Assembly: GCA_041398565.1 (NCBI GenBank) | Contig: JAWKUN010000005.1 | Span: 434,001-498,000 of the forward strand | Source: DATGPD01 sp041398565 | GTDB lineage: Bacteria > Planctomycetota > UBA1135 > UBA2386 | Direction: 5' to 3' | Length of the DNA stretch: 64,000 nucleotides | Shown: positions 55,761 to 64,000 of the stretch, in pieces | Position numbering within the stretch: the first letter of the stretch is position 1 | How the letters are laid out: the number at the start of each line of letters is the position of its first letter | Notes under the pieces: model-generated | The model's input: only the letters and a program-made list of their open reading frames with translations | Told to the model about the DNA's origin: nothing | Databases searched by the model: none | Translations under genes and position numbers: made by a program

Positions 55761-58700
55761 TCAGTTCGGGTTGAACAGGATCTTGAGGCCTTCTGACAGC
55801 GCCAGGAGGCTGTTGAGCGAGCCGGCCGGGTCCAGCACCGCGTGCTGCGCGAACAGCTGCAGGCAGGCCAGGGTCGACACGTTCGGCACCGGCAGCGGCA
55901 CCACGCCCACGCCCGATGCGTTGGTCGGCGCGGCGACCGCGAGCAGGAGCAGGACCGGGTTGCCGTAGTAGGTGCAGCCACCGCCCAACGGCAGCTCGCC
56001 ACGGCCGACGTGCAGCAGCACGAAGCTCGTGCTGAGCGGCAGCGCGTTGCTGACCTGGACGCCGTAGCTCGCGTTGCCGAGCGTCGGCGCGCCACCGGCG
56101 CCCGAGATGTGCGGGTACTTGCCACCCGTGCCCGGGCAGCCGACGCCGTACACCGACGAGCTGGCGGTGCTGTTCATCTTCCACAGCTCTTGGCCTTGCG
56201 TACCGTTCTGCGCCGAGAACATCAGCAGGCAGCCGACCTGCGTCGGCGCGCCCGGGTTGGAACCGTCGGGACCGACCGAGATGTCCTGGTGCAGCACGGT
56301 GCCGGCGGCGGTGCCGTCGGTGCGCCACAGCTCGACGCCGGTCAGCCCGTTGGTGGCCGGGAACAGCGCGCGGTTGGATCCCTCGACCGCGAACATGAAC
56401 ATGCGCGAGGACATGCTGCCGAGCGCGCCCGGGAAGATGTCGGCGATCTGCGTGGTGCCCGCGGCCGTGCCATCGGTACGCCACGGCTCGAAGCCGCTGA
56501 CGCCGTCGGTGGCGTAGAACACGCCGATGTTGCCGATGGTCGCGAACGCCGTCGGGTCCGCATCGAACGCGCCCGAGTGGATGTCGCGCACCATGATCGT
56601 GCCCGCCGCGGTGCCGTCCGTCCGCCACAGCTCGACACCGTTGGTGCCGTCGGTGGCCGAGAAGAACAGGTAGCCGTTGGCGATGCCGAGCATGTTCGGG
56701 TTGGCCGAGCCGGTGCCCGGGTTGATGTCCAACACCAGCTGCGTGCCCGCCGCCGTGCCGTCGCTCATGAACACCTCGCGGTTCGACGTGCCGTCGGTGG
56801 CGACGAAGAAGATCTTGTCCTGGAACGCGATCAGGTTCGTCGGGGCGGAGGCGCCGGTGCCGGAGTTGATGTCGGCGACCATCATGGTGCCGGCGGTGGT
56901 GCCATCGCTCATCCACAGCTCGGTGCCGTTGACCGCGCTGCCGTTGCTGGCGGCGAAGAAGAGCGTGCCGTTCACCACGGTCAGCGACGAGATGCTGCCG
57001 CTGGACGAGCCGGGGTTGATGTCGGCGACCATCATGGTGCCGGCCGCAGTGCCGTCGCTCACCCACAGCTCGGTGCCGTTGACGCCGTCGCCGGCCGCGA
57101 AGTAGAGCTTGCCCTTGTACTCGGTCAGGTAGAACGGGAACGAACCGGTGGTACCGACGCGGATGTCCGCCACCAGCTGCGTGCCGGCGTTGGTGCCGTC
57201 GGTGATCCACAGCTCACGGCCGTTGAGACCGTCATCGGCGGTGAAGAACACCCGGTTGCCGACCGCGGTCAGGTTGCCGACGGTGCTGGCCGCCGGGGTG
57301 CCGTTGATGTCCTTGATCAGCGCGGTGCCGACCAGCGTGCCGTCACTGCCCCACAGCTCGGCGCCGTTGATACCGTCGTCGGCGACGAAGATGGCGAACT
57401 GATTGCCACGGCTGTCGGTGATCGACGTCGGGTTCGAGTACGCGTTCGGCGGATTGAGGTCCTTGAACAGGCCGGTGTTGGCGACCGTGCCGTCGGTGCG
57501 GAACAGCTCCTGACCGAAGTTCGGGTCCACTGCCTGGAAGTAGGAGAAGCCGAGGAACGAGGTGAAGAAGTTCACCGACGAGGCGGCGGTGCCCGGGTTG
57601 ATGTCCTGCAGCAGGAACGTGCCGGCAGCGGTGCCGTCGCTCACCCAGGGCTCGCGGCCGGTCGTGGGGTCGTTCGGCGTGAACACCAGCTTGCCGTTGA
57701 CCTCGGCCAGGTTGTTGGGCGACGAGCTGCCCGTGCCGGCGTTGATGTCGAGGACCATGGTGGCCGTCGTGCCGTCGAACTTCCACAGCTCGGTGCCGTT
57801 GGTGCCGTCGCTGGCAGCCATCATCAGGTCCGTGCCGACCACGGTCAGGAAGCCGGGGAAGCCGCTGCCCGAACCCGGATTGATGTCGGCCGCCATCGCC
57901 AGAGTGGTGCCGTCCCAGCTCCACAGCTCGGTGCCGTTGGTGCCGTCGTTGGCCGTGAAGTAGAGCTTGCCGCTGAACTCGGTGAGCCCGCCGGGCGTGG
58001 CGCTGGCGGTGCCGGGGCGGATGTCGCCGACCAGGGTCGTCGTCGTGCCGTCGGTCACCCACAGCTCGTTGCCGTTCGTCGGGTCGAACGCGCCGAAGTA
58101 GAGCAGGCCGCCGTAGACGGCGAGGTTGCCCGGGCTGCCGCTGCCGGAGCCGGGGTTGATGTCGAACACCAGCTGGGTGCCGGCGGCAGTGCCGTCGCTC
58201 TTCCACAGCTCGGTGCCGTTGGTGCCGTCGTTGGCGCGGAAGAACAGCGTCGACCCGATCACCGTGAGGTTGTTGGGCGACGAGCTGGCAGCGTTGGCGC
58301 CGGGGTTGATGTCCTTCACCATGAAGGTGCCGGCGGCGGTGCCGTCGGTGCGCCACAGCTCGAAGCCGTTGGTGCCGTCGTGCGCCGAGAAGTAGACGAC
58401 GCCACCCATGTTGACCATGGTGCCGAACTGCACCGAGCTGTCGTTGCCCGGCCGGATGTCCTTCACCAACGATGTGCCCGCGGCGGTGCCATCGGTGCGC
58501 CACAGCTCCTGACCCGTCGACACCTCGAGGGCCTGGAACAGGTACACGCCGGCCGACAACTCGACGAAGCTGAACACGCTCGCGTCGCCGGGGCCGGGGT
58601 TGATGTCCTTCACCATGAAGGTGCCGGCGGCGGTGCCGTCGGTGCGCCACAGCTCGGCGCCGTTGGCGTCATCGGTGCCCTGGAACAGCATGAAGCTGCC

Positions 58701-58853
58701 CGCGGGGAAGAAGGCGCGCGCGTTGGAGTTCGGGTTGGCGGCGGTCGGCGTCGGGGCGATGTCGGCGACGAGACTGGCCGGCCCCTGGGCGACCGCGCTG
58801 GCCCCGATCGCGGCGGCGAGGATCACGGCCGGCGTAGGGAAGGATCGAGTCAT
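55761..58853 (-). CDS. ELWxxDGTxxGT-repeat secreted protein 2
   Basis: 1,030 residues from ATG 58853, signal peptide TPAVILAAAIGASAVAQ. Around eighteen repeats of the same type as its neighbour (ELWRTDGTAAGTFMVKDINP, ELWKSDGTAAGTQLVFDINP, ELWVSDGTAAGTMMVADINP), some with shortened motifs lacking the last GT. The repeats are more alike within this protein than across the pair. The final ~110 residues carry the shared C-terminal module (FVLLHVGRGELPLGGGCTYYGNP .. PLPVPNVSTLACLQLFAQHAVLDP). Likely exported to the cell surface; ligand unknown. Confidence 0.92.
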   Translation of the reverse strand: MTRSFPTPAVILAAAIGASAVAQGPASLVADIAPTPTAANPNSNARAFFPAGSFMLFQGTDDANGAELWRTDGTAAGTFMVKDINPGPGDASVFSFVELSAGVYLFQALEVSTGQELWRTDGTAAGTSLVKDIRPGNDSSVQFGTMVNMGGVVYFSAHDGTNGFELWRTDGTAAGTFMVKDINPGANAASSSPNNLTVIGSTLFFRANDGTNGTELWKSDGTAAGTQLVFDINPGSGSGSPGNLAVYGGLLYFGAFDPTNGNELWVTDGTTTTLVGDIRPGTASATPGGLTEFSGKLYFTANDGTNGTELWSWDGTTLAMAADINPGSGSGFPGFLTVVGTDLMMAASDGTNGTELWKFDGTTATMVLDINAGTGSSSPNNLAEVNGKLVFTPNDPTTGREPWVSDGTAAGTFLLQDINPGTAASSVNFFTSFLGFSYFQAVDPNFGQELFRTDGTVANTGLFKDLNPPNAYSNPTSITDSRGNQFAIFVADDGINGAELWGSDGTLVGTALIKDINGTPAASTVGNLTAVGNRVFFTADDGLNGRELWITDGTNAGTQLVADIRVGTTGSFPFYLTEYKGKLYFAAGDGVNGTELWVSDGTAAGTMMVADINPGSSSGSISSLTVVNGTLFFAASNGSAVNGTELWMSDGTTAGTMMVADINSGTGASAPTNLIAFQDKIFFVATDGTSNREVFMSDGTAAGTQLVLDINPGTGSANPNMLGIANGYLFFSATDGTNGVELWRTDGTAAGTIMVRDIHSGAFDADPTAFATIGNIGVFYATDGVSGFEPWRTDGTAAGTTQIADIFPGALGSMSSRMFMFAVEGSNRALFPATNGLTGVELWRTDGTAAGTVLHQDISVGPDGSNPGAPTQVGCLLMFSAQNGTQGQELWKMNSTASSSVYGVGCPGTGGKYPHISGAGGAPTLGNASYGVQVSNALPLSTSFVLLHVGRGELPLGGGCTYYGNPVLLLLAVAAPTNASGVGVVPLPVPNVSTLACLQLFAQHAVLDPAGSLNSLLALSEGLKILFNPN

Positions 58854-59320
58854 GATTTGCGGAGAAGGGAAGAATGAGGGCGGTCGTGACCGACCGTGGC
58901 GGTGCAGGGCGACGGAACGCCCACCAGTCCGAAGTCTGCCGCGCGCTGGTTTCTTGGGGGCTTCTCTGTGCTCGAGGGCCGAGTCCACGGAAGAAGCCGG
59001 TCCTCGAGTGTCCACGGCAGCGGACGGTCCCGGCCGAGGGAGCTGACCGTCGGGACGCTCCGCGCGTCCAAGTCAGGGAAAACCTGCGGTGGCAGGCCGG
59101 TCAGAGTGCGTGAGCCATCGCTTCGACTGCGGCGGAGGGAGCCGGGCTCCACCGACGAAGGCTGGCTCTAGCCCCCCTGTCGCCCCACCGATTTCCCGGC
59201 AACCGAGTGCGCCGGGGTCATTTCGGTTGAGCGGATTTTGACAACCTGATTGATCTCCGGCGGAACAGGTCTTCGGTCGAGCGGATCCACGCGCGCGGGT
59301 TCCCGGCTATCATCCGACCC
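58854..59320. other. Divergent intergenic region upstream of ELWxxDGTxxGT gene 2 and the CBS gene
   Basis: 467 bp. It contains a 10-bp hairpin (58971-58980 with 58999-59008, one G-T pair) and a repeated tccacgg on both sides of it. A TTGACA at 59238-59243 points toward the CBS gene, but no good -10 is found at 16-18 bp. The reading frames crossing it are not protein-like. Confidence 0.5.
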
Positions 59321-59791
59321 ATGACCGCTGACAGAACCTTGCTCACCGCAGAGCAGGTCATGCAGCGCAACGTCGTCACCCTGGCCCCCGACCAAGGTGT
59401 GCTCGACGCCGTGCAGACCCTGCTCCAGAAGCGGATCTCCGGCGCCCCGGTGGTGGAAGACGGCAAGATCCGAGGGATGTTCAGCGAGCGCGACTGCCTG
59501 ACGGTGGTCGCGGCCGCGGCCTACGAGGCCGAACCCTCGGGCACCGTCGCCCAGCACATGCGGCGTCAGTTCCACTGTGTCTCACCGGACACCGACCTGT
59601 TCCACGTGGCCGAACTCTTCCACGACTACCCGATCCGGCGACTACCCGTCGTCGATTGCGACGGGAACCTGGTGGGGCTCGTCTCGCGGGGTGACACGCT
59701 CTGCGCGCTACAGCAGGTCTACTGCGCGCGCAAGGCCGAGCGCCCGAAGAACAGCTACGAGCGCATCCAGGAGCACCTGGAAGCTCACTGA
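59321..59791 (+). CDS. CBS-domain pair protein
   Basis: 156 residues from ATG 59321. Two CBS domains fill the protein: VMQRNVVTLAPDQGVLDAVQTLLQ with GAPVVEDGKIRGMFSERD (residues ~14-62), then HMRRQFHCVSPDTDLFHVAEL with RRLPVVDCDGNLVGLVSRGD (~78-126). Stand-alone CBS pairs bind adenosine nucleotides (AMP, ATP, SAM) and act as energy sensors or by binding other proteins. No partner domain is fused. It converges with the kinase at 59883. Confidence 0.9.
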   Translation: MTADRTLLTAEQVMQRNVVTLAPDQGVLDAVQTLLQKRISGAPVVEDGKIRGMFSERDCLTVVAAAAYEAEPSGTVAQHMRRQFHCVSPDTDLFHVAELFHDYPIRRLPVVDCDGNLVGLVSRGDTLCALQQVYCARKAERPKNSYERIQEHLEAH

Positions 59792-59882
59792 TTCGCAGGC
59801 TGCCGCGGCCGCGGTCGTCCGCCTGCCGAAGGGCAGACGGGTCCGCGCGGTCTCGGTGCCATGCGGAGCATCACGCAGCCGG

Positions 59883-62800
59883 TCAAGGCAGCGCATCGCG
59901 CGCGTCGCGCAGTCGCTTCCAAGCCACCTGCCAAGCTCGCCGCTCGTCCGCGGACAGACCGGCCAGGCCCTCGTCGCGCACCGGCGCGAGCGACGAGGCC
60001 AGGAGCAGCTTCTCGGCGACCGCCCGCGCCATCGCCACCTGGGCAGGCGCGCCGCCAAGCACGCGCTCGGTCTGCTCCGCCACCGACGCCAACAGTTCAC
60101 GCGCGACCACGCTGGCGTGGGCACCCTCGGCCTCCGACACCGCGTCCCCGCCGGCACCGGCAAGCCCCACGACCCCGGCCGCGGCGAACAGCGCATCGAG
60201 CGGCAGGTTGTTGCCGGTGGCCTCGGCCGCCGTCTCGAGGATCTGCAGAGCCTGCGACGGATCGCCGCTTGCAAGCGCCAACCGCGCCAACCTCGGCAAG
60301 TCGTGCCGCGCCGCCAGCGCGTCGGCGTCACCGCGAAGGCGCGCGAGGTCGGCGAGGAGGGCCGACTGCTGCTCCAGGTCGGCGACCCAGCGATCGGTCG
60401 GATACGTCCACGCCGCACCGCGCTGAGCGCCGCGTGCAGCCCCCTTGCGGACGGCCTCGAGCGCTTCGGCGAAGGCCGCGCGGCCCCCGAGCACACCGCC
60501 CAGGTTGCACCACGCTTCCGGATAGTCGGGATCGAACTCGATGGCCTTGCGGTAGGCGGCCTCGGCTTCACCGGCGACGCCAGCTCGATCCAAGGCGAGC
60601 CCCAGGTGGTACCACGCCACCGGTTCGTCTGCGTTCGCCGCCACCGCGGCACGCTGCGTGGCGATCGCCTCTTCCAGCCGACCCTGCTCGATCAGCACCG
60701 TGGCCAGCATCGACAGCGCCTCGGTAGACCGGGGCGCGACCTGCACCGCGACTCGACTGGCGTCGAGCGCGTCTTCGCGCGCTCCGCACAGCAGCAGAGT
60801 GCGCGCCAGGATCAGGTGCGAATCGACGCGCTGCGGTGCCAGGCGCACCAATTCGCGCGCAGCCTCCAACGCCCGCTGCGGATCCTTCGCGGCCGCGAAC
60901 GCGGCCAGGCAGACCCACACTCGGCGATAACCGGGTGCCAACTGCCGCGCTTGCTCGATCACCACCTTGGCAGACTCTCGTTCGCCGTTCTCGTAGAGGG
61001 CCATCGCCAGGTCGACGAGAGCGTGCGCGCTGCGCGGGCGCAGTGCGGCGGCGGCCGAGAACAAGCGCGTGATCTCGTCGCGCGGCGGCGACTTCGATTC
61101 CCCCAGCAGCACGGCCAAGTCGTGCGCAACGGTGTAGTCCCCCGGCTGCCGCAGATACGCCATGCGGTAGGTACGCACCGCCAAGTCGCGGTCGCCACCG
61201 GCCTCCAAGCACTCGGCGAGCATCGCCAGGCCCTGGCCGCTGACCTGCGCGACCTTGGCGGCATCGGCTTCGGCACGCATGGCCGCGAGATCGTGCTCGC
61301 AGCACATGCGCCGCAGGGCGGTGCGCCAAGGATCGAGGTCGATGGCGTCGGCCGCCGCGAACGGCCGCCGCCAGTAGGGAGCATCGGCAGCCTTGCGTGC
61401 GCGCCGCAGGTGCCCCCAATGGTGCAAGGCGTCGGAGAGTTCCGCCGCCATGCTCGTGGCACGAATCGCCTCGGCGACAGTGGCCGGGTCGTCGCGATCG
61501 ATGTCGACTCCGAACACCTCCATCAGCTCGGTGTGGTCGCGATCGATCCGTTCCAGGGTGCGATCCTCGCCGCGGTGGGGACGAGTCTCGTCCAGGAGCG
61601 CCCTCGCGCGCACCTCGCGCAGCTCGCCCTGCGCCTCCGCCTCGACGGAGCCGCGCAGCGCCGCCACCTCGCCGCGCAGCGAGGCAGAGACCTGCGGCGC
61701 CGCTGCGATCTGCTCGGCCGCTCGCGCCTGCGCCAGCACTTCGTTCCAGGCCGCGGTCTGGTCGGTCGCGGCCGCGCGTGCGCGCGCGCGCGTCTCCTCC
61801 ATCTGCCGGGTGGCGATGTGCACCCGCTCCTCGGCACCGAGGCGGTGCGCGTCTTCACGCCGCAGGTACCACAGCATGGCGAGGACCGCGCCGGCCACGG
61901 CAGTGACGACCACCGCGCTCAGCGCCAGCGTCGCGCGGCGCGCCTTGCGCTCTTCGGCCGCGCGCGCGCGCGCCTCGGCCGCCTCGAGAGCGAGGGCGCG
62001 CGCGCGCGCGTCGACCGCGGCCAGGTGACCGTGGATCGCTGCCGCGACGACGCCGGCATCGCCGGGCCGCGCGTCCTTCTCCGCCTGCAGACAGTGGTGC
62101 GCCAGACGCACGACGTCCTGGTGGTCGCTGCAAGCGTCCAACCGAGCGTGCGCGTCGTCGAGCCATGCACGCGACGCCCGCAGGAAGACCTCGTCGCGAT
62201 TCACCCCGCGATAGGGTGGCTCGCCGGTGAGGATCTCGCACAGCATGCCGCCGAGCGTGAAAACATCCGTGCGCGCGTCGATCGCCTCGACCTGGCCGCG
62301 CGCCTGCTCCGGCGCCATGTAGGCCGGCGTGCCGACCACCCGGGGCAACGCCGCGTCGATGGCGGGATCGGCGGACGCCTTGACCGCGTGCGCGATCTCC
62401 GAGCGCGCCGCGCGGGCGAAACCCCAGTCGAGGATCTGCACCTCGCCGAAGTCGCCGACCATGATGTTCGCGGGCTTCAGGTCGCCGTGCACGACCTGGC
62501 GGTCGTGCGCGAACGCCATCGTCTCGCACACGCGCGCGAAGGTGGCGAGCAGATGCGAATGGCTACCGATGCCCCCGCCTTCCTGCCGCGCGCGTTGCAG
62601 CAGCGCTTGCAGCGACTGGCCGGCAACGAGGCGCATCACGTAGTAGAGGCGCCCGTCCTCGGTTCGCCCCACGTCGTGGATGGCGACGATGCCCGGGTGC
62701 TGCAGCGCCCCCATCACGCACGCCTCGTCCCGGAACAGCTGCTGCAACGCCTCGTTGCCGGCGAGGGAACGGCGCAGGAACTTGATCGCGACCTCGCGCT

Positions 62801-63038
62801 GCAGCTCTTCGTCGCGCGCCCGAGCGACGACACCCATGCCGCCCTGGGCCAGGATGTCGAGGATCTGGTACTTGCCGATCTTCGCCGGCAGGTCGGCGAG
62901 GGACTCCGGGTGCGTCACCGAGTCGCCGAGCGCCGGCGCACCCGTCGAACTCGCCCACGCGCCTCCGCTCATGCCGAACGCGGTCGCCAGGCCGAGATCG
63001 AGCAGGTCGTCCAGGTCGTGAGGAACCGGGTCGGACAT
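59883..63038 (-). CDS. Membrane Ser/Thr kinase with TPR repeats (HGD/DWG variant)
   Basis: 1,051 residues from ATG 63038. Kinase domain ~57-345: glycine loop AQGGMG, Lys86, catalytic loop HGDLKPAN (184-191; Arg of HRD replaced by Gly), DWG (204-206) in place of DFG, GTPAYMAPEQA. Catalytic Lys, Asp186 and Asp204 remain, so it is probably active. One transmembrane helix at ~367-390, a coiled-coil-like Ala/Arg/Glu stretch (~395-470), then many TPR-like repeats to the end (AWYHLGLALDRAGVAGEAEAAYRKAIEFDP is the best). Loss of Arg in HRD means activation need not rely on activation-loop phosphorylation. It is 188 bp after the sigma-factor gene. Confidence 0.93.
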   Translation of the reverse strand: MSDPVPHDLDDLLDLGLATAFGMSGGAWASSTGAPALGDSVTHPESLADLPAKIGKYQILDILAQGGMGVVARARDEELQREVAIKFLRRSLAGNEALQQLFRDEACVMGALQHPGIVAIHDVGRTEDGRLYYVMRLVAGQSLQALLQRARQEGGGIGSHSHLLATFARVCETMAFAHDRQVVHGDLKPANIMVGDFGEVQILDWGFARAARSEIAHAVKASADPAIDAALPRVVGTPAYMAPEQARGQVEAIDARTDVFTLGGMLCEILTGEPPYRGVNRDEVFLRASRAWLDDAHARLDACSDHQDVVRLAHHCLQAEKDARPGDAGVVAAAIHGHLAAVDARARALALEAAEARARAAEERKARRATLALSAVVVTAVAGAVLAMLWYLRREDAHRLGAEERVHIATRQMEETRARARAAATDQTAAWNEVLAQARAAEQIAAAPQVSASLRGEVAALRGSVEAEAQGELREVRARALLDETRPHRGEDRTLERIDRDHTELMEVFGVDIDRDDPATVAEAIRATSMAAELSDALHHWGHLRRARKAADAPYWRRPFAAADAIDLDPWRTALRRMCCEHDLAAMRAEADAAKVAQVSGQGLAMLAECLEAGGDRDLAVRTYRMAYLRQPGDYTVAHDLAVLLGESKSPPRDEITRLFSAAAALRPRSAHALVDLAMALYENGERESAKVVIEQARQLAPGYRRVWVCLAAFAAAKDPQRALEAARELVRLAPQRVDSHLILARTLLLCGAREDALDASRVAVQVAPRSTEALSMLATVLIEQGRLEEAIATQRAAVAANADEPVAWYHLGLALDRAGVAGEAEAAYRKAIEFDPDYPEAWCNLGGVLGGRAAFAEALEAVRKGAARGAQRGAAWTYPTDRWVADLEQQSALLADLARLRGDADALAARHDLPRLARLALASGDPSQALQILETAAEATGNNLPLDALFAAAGVVGLAGAGGDAVSEAEGAHASVVARELLASVAEQTERVLGGAPAQVAMARAVAEKLLLASSLAPVRDEGLAGLSADERRAWQVAWKRLRDARDALP

Positions 63039-63226
63039 GACTCCCTAGGTTTGCCGGGCTGGCGGATTCTTGGGCTCGGGGAGCCGTGAATCCTCGCGGC
63101 GTGCACGGAATCCGCCGGCAGCTTCGTTCGCCATGCGGCTCGGCTCGCCACGCCCCGGCAGCACCGGAAAACCGCGGCGACAAGGCGGCCGATCGGGTCG
63201 GGCACTGCGCGCCCTCGGCGGCTCTC

Positions 63227-63958
63227 TCACCGCAAGCTGGCGAGCAGATCGACGCACAGCCGTTCGACCTCGGCCTCGGTGCTGTTGGGATGATAGGTGG
63301 CCATGACCTCGAGCAGCGTCGCTCGGAACTCGGTGCGCGCCTCGCGCAGCAGTTCGTACACGCGCTCGACCGGTACCTCGTTCGCCGCGGCGATGTGGCG
63401 CGGCGCCAAACCCTGCTCGAAGCGCATGGTCAAGGTCTGCAGCCGGCGGCTCGCCGCCGGCGAGCGCTGTGCGCGCTGCGCCATGCGGGCACGCGCTTCG
63501 CGGACCACGGCCTCGGCCCAGGCGCGATCGAACACGCGGGACAAAGTGTCCTCCGCATCGGGCAGAGCATCGAAGTCGAGACTGCCCTGCGTCCCTCGCT
63601 CGCGTCGCCGCGCCAGCTTGCGCTCGGTCATCAACGCGACGTTGCGCACGACGCCGTACAAGAAGGCACGGAAGCCACCGGGACGCTGGCTGTCGACCCG
63701 CTCGAGCGCTCCCCCACCCTTGAAACACTCGACGAAGACGTCGCTGGTGCCGTCGACGACCGCAGCGTCCTCGAACGAGAGGTGCCAGCGCGCCGCCAGG
63801 TACGAACGGATCACCGGTCCGTACAGACGAGCGAACGCCTCGCGGTCGATCGCCTTGCCGGCGGCCGCGCCGAGGATCAGGCTCCACGAGGTGACGTCCG
63901 CGGAGTTCACGTCCCAAGCATACTGAACGATGGTCGGACGGCAGGGGGCGTCGGCCAT
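63227..63958 (-). CDS. ECF-type RNA polymerase sigma factor (kinase-linked)
   Basis: 243 residues from ATG 63958, the furthest upstream start within the window. Region 2: FARLYGPVIRSYLAARWHL .. DGTSDVFVECFKGGGAL .. FRAFLYGVVRNVALMTERKLARRR. Region 4: LTMRFEQGLAPRHIAAANEV with VPVERVYELLREARTEFR as the recognition helix. The C-terminal extension (ATYHPNSTEAEVERLCVDLLASL) is longer than in minimal ECF factors. Paired with the kinase immediately downstream, third such pair in the window. Confidence 0.88.
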   Translation of the reverse strand: MADAPCRPTIVQYAWDVNSADVTSWSLILGAAAGKAIDREAFARLYGPVIRSYLAARWHLSFEDAAVVDGTSDVFVECFKGGGALERVDSQRPGGFRAFLYGVVRNVALMTERKLARRRERGTQGSLDFDALPDAEDTLSRVFDRAWAEAVVREARARMAQRAQRSPAASRRLQTLTMRFEQGLAPRHIAAANEVPVERVYELLREARTEFRATLLEVMATYHPNSTEAEVERLCVDLLASLR

Positions 63959-64000
63959 CGCGTCAGCCTTGCAGCCGATGGAGCCAGGCTTCAGCGACGA

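Noticed and set aside
52495..58853. Regularly spaced DNA repeats suggesting a CRISPR array
   Set aside because: The spacing (~145 bp) is the protein repeat length, the units diverge at codon third positions, the reading frame is open throughout and no cas gene is near.
52198..58877. Open frames of 1,256 and 1,011 codons antisense to the ELWxxDGTxxGT genes
   Set aside because: They mirror the repeats of the coding strand and give Arg/Ala/Gly-rich periodic nonsense with no start context.
59238..59266. Sigma70 promoter for the CBS gene from TTGACA
   Set aside because: No acceptable -10 hexamer at 16-18 bp.
61735..62015. Runs of alternating GC as Z-DNA or a phase-variable tract
   Set aside because: They encode Ala/Arg-rich coiled-coil and linker parts of the kinase and are expected from codon bias.

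Overview
The window is uniformly very GC-rich and densely coded, with no sign of phage, insertion sequence or CRISPR. It looks like chromosome of a member of the Planctomycetota (PVC superphylum). The support is: a 727-residue GreA with a long N-terminal extension, as in Chlamydia; three separate pairs of an ECF-type sigma factor with a membrane Ser/Thr kinase; secreted proteins with ELWxxDGTxxGT repeats or a choice-of-anchor Q beta-helix; and a recurring C-terminal beta module on secreted proteins. The lineage is an inference from gene content; there is no rRNA gene to test it.

Left part (1-30.6 kb), mostly housekeeping. A hypothetical basic-tailed protein, long GreA, an alpha/beta hydrolase, a D-threonine-aldolase-like PLP enzyme and a small TPR protein run rightward to a tRNA-Met(CAU) on the minus strand. 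An inositol-phosphatase-like gene converges on an M14 carboxypeptidase/ApaH-like pair. murJ and pyruvate carboxylase follow on the plus strand. A five-gene minus-strand operon (ispH, nadE, two-domain aspartic protease lipoprotein, aldehyde dehydrogenase, aminotransferase) has overlapping or nearly touching genes. On the plus strand come a membrane protein with a long Pro/Ala tail, a split AtuA pair with phosphate acetyltransferase, a DUF3667-like membrane protein and a secreted repeat protein.

Right part (30.6-64 kb), signalling and cell surface. Three sigma-kinase modules lie at 30945-34556 (plus), 47564-52205 (minus) and 59883-63958 (minus). The first kinase carries an extracytoplasmic DUF4097-like region and an esterase-fold domain whose catalytic Ser and His are gone. 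The second module joins sigma factor, kinase and a secreted protein by ATGA start/stop overlaps. Between them lie a beta-helix surface protein, a frameshifted secreted-protein gene, a GH116-type glycosidase with a Tat-like leader, a P1-family aminopeptidase, a methyltransferase, a ferritin-like protein, citrate synthase, DinB-like and HD-domain proteins, two tandem ~1,025-residue ELWxxDGTxxGT proteins and a CBS-pair protein.

Start codons are often GTG or TTG and Shine-Dalgarno sites are usually not visible, so many starts were chosen from protein family fit, signal peptides and gene overlap. Strong hairpins sit in many gaps between convergent or co-directional genes; only a few look like rho-independent terminators with a T-rich tail.
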